From Trebonia sp035571275 (GTDB taxonomy: Bacteria; Actinomycetota; Actinomycetes; Streptosporangiales; Streptosporangiaceae), in assembly GCA_035571275.1 (NCBI GenBank), contig DATMKQ010000065.1:4923-68922 (forward strand): a stretch of DNA of 64,000 nt, given 5' to 3'. Under the pieces are notes generated by a model. That model did not search any database. It was not told the origin of the DNA and saw nothing but the letters and a program-made list of their open reading frames with translations. How positions within the stretch are numbered: the stretch's first letter is position 1; every line of letters begins with the position of its first letter. A program made the position numbers and the translations under genes. Shown here in pieces: positions 53,084-62,033 of the stretch.

Positions 53084-54067
53084 ATGCTCCGGCTGACCCT
53101 GGCCTGCGGGGACTACGACCGCACCCGGCCGCTCATCGACGGCACCGTCCGGCCGCTGGGGATCGACCTCACCTGCCTGCCGATGACCATCGAGGAGATC
53201 TTCTTCAGGATGGCCCGGTTCCGGGAGTTCGACGCGGCGGAGATGTCGCTGTCCAGTTATCTCGTTTCGCTGTCGGCGGGCGAGAACGCGCCGCCGTTCG
53301 TCGCGATCCCGGTCTTCTTGTCCAGGTCCTTCAGGCACAGCGGAATCTACGTGCACACCGGCAGCGGCATCAGCCGGCCGGAGGACCTGGTGGGCCGGAC
53401 GGTGGGCGTGGCGGAATATCAACTGACCGCGAACGTCTGGATCCGCGGCATCCTCGCCGACCGGCACGGCGTCCCTGTCAATTCGGTGCGCTACCGGACC
53501 GGCGGACTGCACCAGCCAGGCCGCCCTGAGAAGCTGGCGGTCACGCTGCCGCCCGACGTCGAGGTGGCGCCGATCGGACCTGGCCAGACCCTGTCGGACA
53601 TGCTGGCCACCGGCGAGATCGACGCGCTGTACACGCCGCGCAGTTTCGCGGAGGGGAACCCGAAGGTCGCCCGGCTGTTCCCCGACTTCCGCACCGCCGA
53701 GACGCGGTACTGGCGGGACACCGGTATCTTCCCGATCATGCACGTGCTTGTGGTCAGGGCCGACGTCTACCGGCGGGACCGGTGGATCGCCAGGTCGCTG
53801 CTCGAGGCGTGCGCGCGGGCGCGCGAGATCGCGCTATCCGGGCTGGATGAGACCGCTTCGCTGCGCTACATGCTGCCCTGGCTGGCCGATGACGTGGCGC
53901 ACGTACAAGAGGTGCTTGGCCGGGAGTACTGGACGTACGGGCTAACGGGCAACGAAGCGGCGCTGGCCGCGATGACCCGCTACTCCTGCGAGCAGGGCCT
54001 CATTCCCCGGCCGTACGAGCCGCGCGAACTGTTCGTCCCTGAGGTGCTCGAAGAGACCCTGATCTAG
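53084..54067 (+). CDS. 4,5-dihydroxyphthalate decarboxylase-like protein, second copy
   Basis: A 327-residue homologue of the protein at 46040-47017. Shared landmarks are LIDGTVRPLGIDLTCLP, EFDAAEMSLSSYLVSL, RSFRHSGIYVHTGSGI and WIRGILADRHGV. It has no signal. The ATG is preceded by AAGGAGG in the 9-base gap after the EutA-like gene, so the two are coupled. Its substrate is unknown, but decarboxylation of a dihydroxylated aromatic acid is the known activity of the group. Confidence 0.87.
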   Translation: MLRLTLACGDYDRTRPLIDGTVRPLGIDLTCLPMTIEEIFFRMARFREFDAAEMSLSSYLVSLSAGENAPPFVAIPVFLSRSFRHSGIYVHTGSGISRPEDLVGRTVGVAEYQLTANVWIRGILADRHGVPVNSVRYRTGGLHQPGRPEKLAVTLPPDVEVAPIGPGQTLSDMLATGEIDALYTPRSFAEGNPKVARLFPDFRTAETRYWRDTGIFPIMHVLVVRADVYRRDRWIARSLLEACARAREIALSGLDETASLRYMLPWLADDVAHVQEVLGREYWTYGLTGNEAALAAMTRYSCEQGLIPRPYEPRELFVPEVLEETLI

Positions 54068-54079
54068 GAGGCCGCACAC

Positions 54080-54805
54080 GTGGTCGAGATACCAGCGAAC
54101 ACATTGGAAGCCGTCACGCTGGCGGCCCAGGGAAACCGCGCGCTCGCGGCGGCGGGCCAGTCGGACATGGTGTGGGGGCACGCGAGCGTGCGTGACCCGG
54201 GGGGCCGCGGCGTCTGGATGAAGTCTTCCGGGTGGGGGTTCGAGGAGATTGAAGAGAGCCGGATCGTCCTGGTGTCCCCGGATGGTGAGGTGCTGGGCGG
54301 CACCGAACGGCGGCACATCGAATACCCGATCCACACCGAGATCATGGCCCGGCGCGCGGACGTCGGCGCGGTGGTGCACACCCACTCGGACGCCGCCAAC
54401 GCGTTCGCCGCGCTGGACGTGCCGCTGCGCCCGCTGAACCACGCCGGCAGCCTGTTCTGCTACCCGGACGTGCCCCGGTTCACGCTGACCGGGCGGCTGA
54501 TCAGCACGCGTGAGCTGGGCCAGGCCCTGGCGGACGCGCTCGGCGCCGCCCCCGCGTGCCTGATGCCGCAGCACGGGCTGGTCGCGACGGGCCAGGACCT
54601 CCCCGCCGCCGTGATGACCGCGGTCCTGCTGGACCGGGCCTGCCGGACTCAGCTCACCGCCATGGCGGCCGGCCCGCTCACCCGGTGGGGGAGCGAGGAG
54701 GACACGGTGGCCAAGCGCGCCGAGGTCTGGTCCGACCAGCAGCTTCAGGCGGGCTGGCGCTACCTGGTCAGATCGGCCGGGCTCAGGCCGCTGGGCGGGA
54801 CCTAG
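54080..54805 (+). CDS. class II aldolase/adducin-family protein
   Basis: A 241-residue enzyme with the metal-binding HTHSDAANAF and PQHGLVATG segments. The family includes fuculose-phosphate aldolase and the 3,4-dihydroxyphthalate decarboxylases of actinobacteria, so decarboxylation is a real alternative to an aldol reaction. It is the third gene of the EutA-like operon (12-base gap, GGAGG eight bases before the GTG). Confidence 0.88.
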   Translation: MVEIPANTLEAVTLAAQGNRALAAAGQSDMVWGHASVRDPGGRGVWMKSSGWGFEEIEESRIVLVSPDGEVLGGTERRHIEYPIHTEIMARRADVGAVVHTHSDAANAFAALDVPLRPLNHAGSLFCYPDVPRFTLTGRLISTRELGQALADALGAAPACLMPQHGLVATGQDLPAAVMTAVLLDRACRTQLTAMAAGPLTRWGSEEDTVAKRAEVWSDQQLQAGWRYLVRSAGLRPLGGT

Positions 54806-54886
54806 CCGGGCGCGTTCCGCTCAAGGCGGGGTCAAAGGTTGAAAAAAGCCCTCGTTGCGCGATTGTGACGTGTAAAGTCTTTGCAA

Positions 54887-54897
54887 ATGGTATGACC
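54887..54897. promoter_or_regulatory. FadR/GntR-type operator F, at the fused ABC importer operon
   Basis: ATGGTATGACC, 96 bases upstream of the binding-protein start; the fit to ATGGTCTRACC is moderate. Confidence 0.45.
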
Positions 54898-54993
54898 TTA
54901 TGCCACTCTGACACACACCAATCGACCAGGAACTCCGGCTACCTCGCTTAGGCCGACACCGCTTGTGCGGCCACCATCAAAGGAGATCCCCCC

Positions 54994-56334
54994 ATGAGAG
55001 CTCGGATATGGGCATCGGACAGTGATCGGACGCCAACGGCCGCCCGCGAGAGCAAGGGTCAGATCAGGCAGGGATGGCCGATCCGGCTGACCGCCCTCTC
55101 GGCCGCCGCGCTGACGGCGGCAGCCGTGGCAGGCTGCGCCTCTTCGACCGCTGGAACGTCAAGCAGCTCGTCGACCGGCGGTTCGTCATCGGGCGGTTCG
55201 TCGTCGGGCGGCTCGGCGTCCGGCTCCACGTACACCGTTCACGCCATCGTGGGAGAAACGGGCAGCGCGTCCTTCCTCGGGACCGAGGAGGCCGCGGCGC
55301 TCAACGCGCTCGCGAAGCACGTCAACGCCACCGGCGGCATCGACGGGCACCAGCTGGCGTTCGCGATCTCGGACAACCAGAGCGCGGCCTCGACGTCGGT
55401 TTCGCTGGCTTCGCCGCTGCTCGGACAGTCACCCGTCCTGCTCGTCGGCAGCATCACGAGCACTGACAAGCCCGTCGATGACCTGGTGACCTCCACCGGC
55501 CCCGTCATCTACGACCTGTCCCCAGGCGACCATCCGAAGCCCGGCAGCTTCGTTTACTCCTCGTCGAACTCCACCACCAACCAGACCCAGGCGTTCATCA
55601 ACTTCTGCGAGTCGAAGGGGTGGAAGAAGGTGGGGGTTATCACCTCCACCGACTCCTCGGGGCAGGATGGCTGGACGAACATCCAGAAGGCCGTGGCCAG
55701 CAGCAACGGCGCGGTGACGATCTCCGACCACGAGTCCTTCGACCCCAGCGCGGTCAGCGTCACCACCGAGCTGTCCAAGATCAAGGCGACCAACCCGCAG
55801 GCCGTGATGGTGTGGACGACCGGCACGCCTCTCGGCACGGTGCTGAGCGGCATGCAGCAACTCGGCCTGGACAACGTGCCCACGATGACCACGAACGGCA
55901 ACGCGTCCGACGCGGAGATGCAGCGGCTGGCGAACGAACTGCCCGCTCAGCTCTACTTCCCCGGCGCCCCGTTCATGGCGGGCGTGCAGAACCTGACCGG
56001 TCAGACCAAGACCGAGGTGCAGGCCTTCGACGACGCGATGGCGGCCGCGGGGCAGAAGGTCCCCGACGAAGGTGACGCCCTGTCCTGGGACCCCGGCCTG
56101 ATCCTGGTCAGCGCGCTGAAGAAGTTCGGCATCGGCGCGACGGCGTCGCAGATCCACCAGTACATCGACTCCCTGACCGACTTCGCCGGCATCAACGGCA
56201 CCTACAACTTCACCGACCCTTCGATCCCGGACAACCGCGGGCTGACGATCAACTCGGTCTACATCGCGCAGTGGAACAAGTCGCAGAGCCAGTGGACGGC
56301 TGCCTCAGGGCCGGCCGGTAAGGGAAGCGCCTAA
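54994..56334 (+). CDS. ABC transporter substrate-binding lipoprotein, LivK/aromatic type
   Basis: A 446-residue Peripla_BP_6 protein. The lipobox AVAGC has its Cys at residue 48, followed by a Ser/Gly tether (GGSSSGGSSSGG). Landmarks are GTEEAAALNALAKHVNATGGIDGH and KKVGVITSTDSSGQDGW. AAAGGAG lies upstream of the ATG. It is transcribed with the fused permease and LivF genes; the substrate is probably the compound broken down by the island. Confidence 0.92.
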   Translation: MRARIWASDSDRTPTAARESKGQIRQGWPIRLTALSAAALTAAAVAGCASSTAGTSSSSSTGGSSSGGSSSGGSASGSTYTVHAIVGETGSASFLGTEEAAALNALAKHVNATGGIDGHQLAFAISDNQSAASTSVSLASPLLGQSPVLLVGSITSTDKPVDDLVTSTGPVIYDLSPGDHPKPGSFVYSSSNSTTNQTQAFINFCESKGWKKVGVITSTDSSGQDGWTNIQKAVASSNGAVTISDHESFDPSAVSVTTELSKIKATNPQAVMVWTTGTPLGTVLSGMQQLGLDNVPTMTTNGNASDAEMQRLANELPAQLYFPGAPFMAGVQNLTGQTKTEVQAFDDAMAAAGQKVPDEGDALSWDPGLILVSALKKFGIGATASQIHQYIDSLTDFAGINGTYNFTDPSIPDNRGLTINSVYIAQWNKSQSQWTAASGPAGKGSA

Positions 56335-56379
56335 CCGGCAGGAACCCGGACAAGGACGTGCGGCAGGAGGACGCCTGAG

Positions 56380-59187
56380 GTGTGGACGCTTGGCAACATC
56401 ATCATCGGTGGCCTGATCACCGGGTCGATCTACGCGCTGCTGGCGGTGGGCTATTCGCTGGTGTTCAGCGTCAGCGGGGCGCTGAACCTGGCCCAGGGCG
56501 CGTTCGTGGCCTTGGGCGCGCTAGTGATGTACAGCTTCATGAACAGCGCCCACCTGCCTATCGTGGCGGCGTTCCTGGCATCGCTATGCGTGGTCGGAGC
56601 CGCCGTCGGGATCATCGAGTGGGTGGTCATCCGCCGGGCGGTCACCCGGATCTCGCACGCCAGCCTGCTGATGATGATGGGCGGCCTGCTCACGGCGTTC
56701 GAAGGGGCTGCCTACCTCATCTGGGGGGCTAACCCGTTCGCCTTCAACCAGTTCAGCGGGGCACAGCCGGTGAACCTGGGCCAGCTGTCCATCCCCACCC
56801 AGGGGTTCTGGGTGATCGGGGCGATGCTGGCCTCGGTGGTGGCGTTGTCCTGGCTGCTGTCCCGGAGCCGCTGGGGCCGCGGCCTGCGGGCCACGTCGGA
56901 GAACATGACGGCCGCCCGGCTGATGGGCGTCCCGGTGGACCGGATGATCCTGCTGTCGTTCGTCGCGGCGGCGGTCCTCGGGGTGATCGGCGGGGCGGTC
57001 ATCGCCCCGCTGACCTCCCTCGACTACACGAGCATGGCCAGCTATACCAACGAAGGGCTCATCGCGGTGAGCCTGGGCGGGCTCGGCTCCGTGTACGGCG
57101 CCCTGGCCGGCGGCCTCGTCCTCGGGGTGGTCGAGGCGGTTGTGTCGGGTTACGTGTCGTCGCTGTTCTCGACGGCCATCAGCCTGATCGTCCTGATCGG
57201 CGTCATCTTCCTGCGCCCGCAGGGACTGCTGGGACGGGTACGAGGCGGCCGGATGGACGTCGCCGAACGGACCGCCGGCCGGATCTACGCTCCGCCGAAG
57301 CTGCCGCGCGGTTGGCTGCCGGGCGCGGGGGGCGCGCTGGCCGTCGTGATGCTGTTCTTCCCGCGGATCATCCCGGCCGGTGACATGCGGGCGGTGAACA
57401 TCACCGGCTTGTTCTGCCTGACGATCGTGGGCCTGGACCTGCTGACCGGCGTCGCCGGCCAGGTGAGCCTGGGCCAGGCCGGGTTCATGGCGATCGGCGG
57501 GTACACGTCCGCGATCCTGGCCGTGCACTACAACGTTCCCACTCTCGTCGGGCTGATCGCGGGCGCGGCCGGCTCGGCGCTCGTGGCCGCGGTGCTCGGC
57601 GTGGTGTGCGGGCGGCTGCGCGGCATGTACCTCGCCATCGTCACGCTGGCGTTCGGGATCCTGGTCGAGGCGCTGGCCAACGGGCTGAACATCACCGGCG
57701 GGCCGTCGGGAATCGCCGGCATCCCGCCGTTCTCGGTCGGGGGTTTCAGCTTCGACACCGACACCCGGATGTTCTACCTGGTCTGGATCCTGGTCGCGGT
57801 CGCACTCGTGCTGAGCGCGAACCTCATCCGCAGCAACCGCGGCCGGATCCTGCGGGCCATGCACGGCGACCAGGTCGGCGCCAGGTCGCTCGGCCTGCAC
57901 GTGACAAGGGCCAAGGTCGCCGTGTTCGTCATCAGCGCGTGCATCGCGTCGGTCGCGGGAAGCCTGTACGCCAGCTACTTCCGTTACCTGTCGCCCGATC
58001 AGGTCGGCAGCGCGCAATCCCTGACGCTGATCACGATGCTCGCGATTGGCGGTATGGGAACGCTGTTCGGACCGCTCATCGGCGTGGCCCTGCTTACCTA
58101 CCTGCCGCTGGTCTCGCAGTCCATCGCCAACTACTCCATGCTGATCACCGGGGTCCTGCTCGTGCTGTTCCTGCGCTACCTGCCGGCCGGCATCTGGGGC
58201 GCGGTGCTTGAAGGCGTCAGCCGCGCACGGACCGTCTGGCTCGGCCGGACCGGGCCGGTCGTGGCCGTGACCGCGGCCGCGAGCGCCAACGGCGCGGCGA
58301 ATCCGGCACCCGCGACGGAGGCCAAGGCCAAGGCCAAGGCCAAGGCCATGGTGAACGCTGCGGCAAACGGCAAGGTAACCGCCACGGTAAACGCGGCCGC
58401 CAACGGGCAGGGCGGTAGCCCGGCCCTGGAGGTGCGGGGCCTGTCTAAGTCGTTCGGGGGCGTGGCCGCGGTCCAGGACGCCAGCTTCACCGTCCCTGAG
58501 GGGTCACTAACCGCCCTGATAGGTCCGAACGGCGCTGGCAAGTCGACGATGTTCAACTTGGTCACCAACCTCTATCAGCCGGACAAGGGCGAGGTGATCC
58601 TGCGGGGCCGCCCGATCACCGGGCTGCGGTCCGACCGGATCACGTCGCTGGGCCTGTTCCGCACCTTCCAGACGGCCCGGGTCTTTCCCCAGCTGACCGT
58701 GCTGGACAACGTCCTGGTCGGCGGGTACCGGCTGGGCCGCGCCGGCTACCTCGCCCAGTCGCTGCGGCTGCCGCGCTCCCGGCGCGAGGAACGGCGAATG
58801 GAGGCGCGCGCTCGCCGGCTGCTTGACGTGATGAGCCTGGCCGATCGCGCCGACCAGCGGGCCGCGGTGCTCCCGCTAGCCGCCCAGAAGTACCTGGAGC
58901 TGGCCAGGGCCCTGATGGCCCGGCCCAGCGTCGTGCTGTTCGACGAGCCCGCGGCCGGCATGAACGACGCCGAGACCGCCGAGCTGGGGATGATCCTGCG
59001 CGCCGTCAGGGACACTGGCCATACCGTCGTGGTCGTGGAGCACAATATGTCTCTGGTCATGGGCGTCTGCGACCAGGTTGTGGTGATGGACGCCGGAAGC
59101 GTCATCGCAGCGGGACCGCCGCAGGCGGTGCAGAACGACCCGCTGGTAATCAGCGCCTACTTCGGGGCCGCGGAGGCGAACACCTGA
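56380..59187 (+). CDS. fused LivH-LivM-LivG ABC transporter protein
   Basis: A single 935-residue protein: LivH-type permease at about 1-285 (GLITGSIYALLAVGYSLVFSVSGALNLAQGA) and LivM-type permease at about 300-625 (GVAGQVSLGQAGFMAIGGYTS). An Ala/Lys/Asn-rich linker spans about 630-680 (EAKAKAKAKAM) and a LivG-type ATPase follows at about 682-935. The ATPase has Walker A GPNGAGKST (715-723), Walker B VVLFDEPAAG and the switch VVVEHNM. Its signature region is LPLAAQKYLELARAL, without the usual Gly-Gln. LivH, LivM and LivG are usually separate, as at 29107-32710 here. The frame has no internal stop, so it is a true fusion and not an annotation artefact. Confidence 0.92.
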   Translation: MWTLGNIIIGGLITGSIYALLAVGYSLVFSVSGALNLAQGAFVALGALVMYSFMNSAHLPIVAAFLASLCVVGAAVGIIEWVVIRRAVTRISHASLLMMMGGLLTAFEGAAYLIWGANPFAFNQFSGAQPVNLGQLSIPTQGFWVIGAMLASVVALSWLLSRSRWGRGLRATSENMTAARLMGVPVDRMILLSFVAAAVLGVIGGAVIAPLTSLDYTSMASYTNEGLIAVSLGGLGSVYGALAGGLVLGVVEAVVSGYVSSLFSTAISLIVLIGVIFLRPQGLLGRVRGGRMDVAERTAGRIYAPPKLPRGWLPGAGGALAVVMLFFPRIIPAGDMRAVNITGLFCLTIVGLDLLTGVAGQVSLGQAGFMAIGGYTSAILAVHYNVPTLVGLIAGAAGSALVAAVLGVVCGRLRGMYLAIVTLAFGILVEALANGLNITGGPSGIAGIPPFSVGGFSFDTDTRMFYLVWILVAVALVLSANLIRSNRGRILRAMHGDQVGARSLGLHVTRAKVAVFVISACIASVAGSLYASYFRYLSPDQVGSAQSLTLITMLAIGGMGTLFGPLIGVALLTYLPLVSQSIANYSMLITGVLLVLFLRYLPAGIWGAVLEGVSRARTVWLGRTGPVVAVTAAASANGAANPAPATEAKAKAKAKAMVNAAANGKVTATVNAAANGQGGSPALEVRGLSKSFGGVAAVQDASFTVPEGSLTALIGPNGAGKSTMFNLVTNLYQPDKGEVILRGRPITGLRSDRITSLGLFRTFQTARVFPQLTVLDNVLVGGYRLGRAGYLAQSLRLPRSRREERRMEARARRLLDVMSLADRADQRAAVLPLAAQKYLELARALMARPSVVLFDEPAAGMNDAETAELGMILRAVRDTGHTVVVVEHNMSLVMGVCDQVVVMDAGSVIAAGPPQAVQNDPLVISAYFGAAEANT

Positions 59188-59188
59188 G

Positions 59189-59959
59189 ATGCTCGAACTG
59201 ACTGAAATCCGTGCGGGATATGAGTCCGAGGAGATACTCCACGGGCTGAGCTTCTCGGTGGCCCCCGGGACGATCGTCGCCGTCGTGGGGGTCAACGGGG
59301 CCGGCAAGTCGACCACGCTCAAGGTCATCTCGGGGCTGCTGCGGCCCCGCGGCGGGACTGTGACCGTGGACGGCCGCCGCCTGGCCGGCGGCTCCACCGA
59401 TGAGGCCGTTCGCGCGGGCGTCGCCCACGTGCCGGAGGGCAGGCAGGTCTTCGCGAACATGACCGTGCGCGAGAACCTGCTGCTCGGCGCCTACGCGGTC
59501 CGCAAGAGCCCGGCCACCCGCGTCGACGAGGCGCTCGGCGTCTTTCCCGAGCTGTCTTCCCGGCTCGGGCACTACGCGGGGTCGCTGTCCGGCGGCCAGC
59601 AACAGATGCTCGCCATCGCCCGCGGCCTGATGTCCGACCCCAAGTACCTGCTGCTCGACGAGCCCTCGCTCGGCCTGGCGCCGCAGGTGACCGAGCGCAT
59701 CTTCACCGTCATCGCGACCCTGCGGGACGCGGGCAAGGGCATCCTGCTCGTGGAGCAGAACGGGCGCCTCGCGCTCGGCGTCGCCCAGCAGGCTTTCCTG
59801 CTGGAGCGCGGCGCCATCACGCTGACCGGCACGGGCGCGGAACTGCTTGGCAACGCCGAGGTGATCGAGCGCTACCTCGGCGTGGGCAGCGCGACCGGCC
59901 AGGCCAGCAGGCAGCAAGCCTGGACTCTCGCCCTAGGCGCCGCCCTCGCGGACGGCTGA
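59189..59959 (+). CDS. ABC transporter ATP-binding protein, LivF type
   Basis: A 256-residue ATPase with Walker A GVNGAGKST, signature LSGGQQQM, Walker B LLLDEPSLGLAP and the switch LLVEQN. It starts one base after the fusion gene. It pairs with the degenerate ATPase domain of the fusion protein; the intact signature here may do most of the work. Confidence 0.94.
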   Translation: MLELTEIRAGYESEEILHGLSFSVAPGTIVAVVGVNGAGKSTTLKVISGLLRPRGGTVTVDGRRLAGGSTDEAVRAGVAHVPEGRQVFANMTVRENLLLGAYAVRKSPATRVDEALGVFPELSSRLGHYAGSLSGGQQQMLAIARGLMSDPKYLLLDEPSLGLAPQVTERIFTVIATLRDAGKGILLVEQNGRLALGVAQQAFLLERGAITLTGTGAELLGNAEVIERYLGVGSATGQASRQQAWTLALGAALADG

Positions 59960-59986
59960 CCCCGCGGCTGACCCCGCGGCTGACCG
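59949..59986. repeat. 12-base tandem repeat at the livF stop
   Basis: GCGGCTGACCCC-type units occur about three times across the livF stop codon. They make a dyad-poor, C-rich stretch of unknown role. Confidence 0.5.
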
Positions 59987-60084
59987 TCCCGCTGACCGGG
60001 GAACGCGCAGGTCGGCGAGCACCTCGCAGCTGTGCGGGTAGGGCAGATCCCGGAACGCGGTGGTGCCGACCGCGGGCGCGGGAC

Positions 60085-60348
60085 CAGGGCACCTACAGCG
60101 TCGCGGTGTCGTTCGGGTTCCACCTGCGCTTGGCGGTCGCGTCGCACAACCCGGCAGTCAACATGATCATGGAATCCTTCCGCGACGCGATCCTGATGTC
60201 GATACGAGAGGCCCACCACGAGGGCAATCAGGGCGCCCAGGAGCACCGCGCGGTAGTAGACGCCATAGAACGCGGCGACGCCAAGTCCGCCAGCCAGCTA
60301 ATGTCCGCCCACTTGAAGCGCACCGCAGACGCGGTAGCGCCTCAGTAG
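60085..60348 (+). pseudogene. remnant of a third FadR-type GntR gene (FCD C-terminus)
   Basis: The frame encodes about 87 residues, including TYSVAVSFGFHLRLAVASHNPAVNMIMESFRDAILMS and HRAVVDAIERGDAKSASQLMSAHLKRTA. These align with the C-terminal third of both intact regulators (compare EYSLEFHTRVARATHNPAVVMLVESFRGPIHMS, in pieces). No HTH-encoding part is found upstream; the preceding 80 bases are unrelated repeat and spacer. It is a 5'-truncated copy, probably left by deletion or by rearrangement between regulator copies. Confidence 0.8.
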
Positions 60349-60419
60349 CCCCCTCCATTGCCAGCCCGTCGCTTCCCCCGGACAATTGGCCCAAGGGCCA
60401 GATGGCAGGGGGAGCACCG

Positions 60420-61232
60420 ATGACCAGTTACCCGTTCGCGGATCGCGCCGCCGAATTCGAGCGGCTCATCGCCCAGGGCGGCATCTTCGATCCGCTCACG
60501 CGGCGGTTGCTGCAGGACGCGGGGCTGGGGCCCGGGATGAGGGTCCTGGACATCGGCAGCGGCGCGGGCAACGTAGCACGACTGGTCGCCGACATCGTTG
60601 GCCCCGGCGGCACCGTCGTGGGAGTCGACGCCGACCTGGCGGCGGTCGAACTGGCCAGCCAGCACAACAGCGCACGCAACATCGAGTTCCGGGTCGCCGA
60701 CGTGCACACTCTGGACGGGATCGAGGACGGCTTCGACGCCGTGACCGGCCGGCTGGTCCTCATGTACCTAGCCGATCCCGTCGGCGCCTTGCGGCAGGCC
60801 GCTTCCCGGGTGCGCCCGGGCGGCCTGGTCTGCATGCACGAAGGCGACTTGGGTTACTTGTGGGCCAGCCCGCAGACACCGCTGTGGGAGCAAGTCCGCG
60901 CCTGGTTCCTTGAGGCCTTGCAGAAGGCTGGGGTCGAGGCCCGGATGGGCCCGGCGCTCTGCGGCCTGTACACCAAGGCCGGGCTCCCGATGCCGCGATT
61001 GCTCTTCGAGGCGGCCATCGCGGGCGGACCTGACAACCTGGGCTGGGGCTGGGGGAACGTCGTGTCGGCGGCGGTCCCGCTGATGGAGAAGCTGGGCGTG
61101 GCCACGCGTGCCGACGTGGATCCGGCCACGCTGTCCAACCGGCTGGTGGCCGAGACCGTCGCGTCCGGCGGATGCGTCATCGGCCCCCCGATGACCGGTG
61201 CCTGGGCCGTCCGTCCGGTCGACCCGTACTAG
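60420..61232 (+). CDS. class I SAM-dependent methyltransferase
   Basis: A 270-residue enzyme with SAM motif VLDIGSGAGNVARLVADIVGPGG, the acidic VGVDAD and a post-motif FDAVTGRLVLMYLADP. GGGGGAG lies before the ATG at 60420; an ATG at 60402 is an alternative. It converges with the right gntR gene, overlapping its 3' end by 4 bases. The substrate is unknown. Confidence 0.9.
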   Translation: MTSYPFADRAAEFERLIAQGGIFDPLTRRLLQDAGLGPGMRVLDIGSGAGNVARLVADIVGPGGTVVGVDADLAAVELASQHNSARNIEFRVADVHTLDGIEDGFDAVTGRLVLMYLADPVGALRQAASRVRPGGLVCMHEGDLGYLWASPQTPLWEQVRAWFLEALQKAGVEARMGPALCGLYTKAGLPMPRLLFEAAIAGGPDNLGWGWGNVVSAAVPLMEKLGVATRADVDPATLSNRLVAETVASGGCVIGPPMTGAWAVRPVDPY

Positions 61233-61993
61233 CGGTGGTCTTGCTCGACTCGGTGGGCGGTGCGGGTCAGGTGGACGCGCATCAGGCGGGACGCCTCGGC
61301 GGCGTCGCGGCGGCGGACCGCCTCGACGAACTGCTCGTGTTCCTTGGTCCCGAGCTCGCCCATGTCCGGGGCGACCTCCTTGGCCTGCTCCAGGGACATC
61401 AGGATCGGCCCGCGGAAGGACTCGACGAGCATCTCCAGGGCCGGGTTGTGGGTCGCCTGCGCGACCCGGGCGTGGAACTCCAGCGACATGCGCATCGAAT
61501 ACTCGCCCTTGCCCAGCGCCACCTCGGCCCGCTCGAGGATCTTCTCCAGGTCGGCGAGGTCCTCCTCGGTCGCGCGTTCGCACACGAGCGGGACGATGCC
61601 AACCTCGAGGATCAACCGAACCTCGGTGACATCGGCCGCGCTGATCACCGACAGGGTAAGCAGGTCCGTGAGCCCTTCGCCCACCCGGTTGCTCGACGGG
61701 GCCGTGACGAACGCGCCGCCGCGCGCACCCACCCGGATCTCCACCAGGCCGGCGGACTCCAGCATCCGCAGCGCCTCGCGCACCGTGACCCGGCTGACGC
61801 CAAAGCGCTCGCAAAGGTCACGTTCCGCGGGCAGGCGGTCCCCGGGTTTGAGCTGTCCTTGTCGCATGAGCAGACGGATCTGCTCCACGATGATCTCGGA
61901 AATCCTGCCGACGCTGACGCGGCTGAAAAGCTCCCCCGCAGGAGAGGATGCAGCCGCGTTTCCGCCGTGGTCGGTTCCCCCGGACCCAGGCAT
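61229..61993 (-). CDS. GntR-family regulator, FadR subfamily (FCD), right copy
   Basis: A 254-residue paralogue of the regulator at 37796-38548, nearly collinear from VGRISEIIVEQI through the FCD domain. The start at 61993 has AGAGGAGG and the same CACGG spacer as the left copy. It is preceded by operator G. Two such regulators with near-identical binding helices and operators are expected to cross-talk. Confidence 0.93.
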   Translation of the reverse strand: MPGSGGTDHGGNAAASSPAGELFSRVSVGRISEIIVEQIRLLMRQGQLKPGDRLPAERDLCERFGVSRVTVREALRMLESAGLVEIRVGARGGAFVTAPSSNRVGEGLTDLLTLSVISAADVTEVRLILEVGIVPLVCERATEEDLADLEKILERAEVALGKGEYSMRMSLEFHARVAQATHNPALEMLVESFRGPILMSLEQAKEVAPDMGELGTKEHEQFVEAVRRRDAAEASRLMRVHLTRTAHRVEQDHR

Positions 61994-62033
61994 CCGTGCC
62001 TCCTCTGGCCCTGCTGACTTTTCAGCCATGGTA

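Noticed and set aside
59960..60084. Intact regulator gene before the 60106 fragment
   Set aside because: No HTH-encoding sequence is present in any frame in the short stretch after livF; only the FCD end remains.
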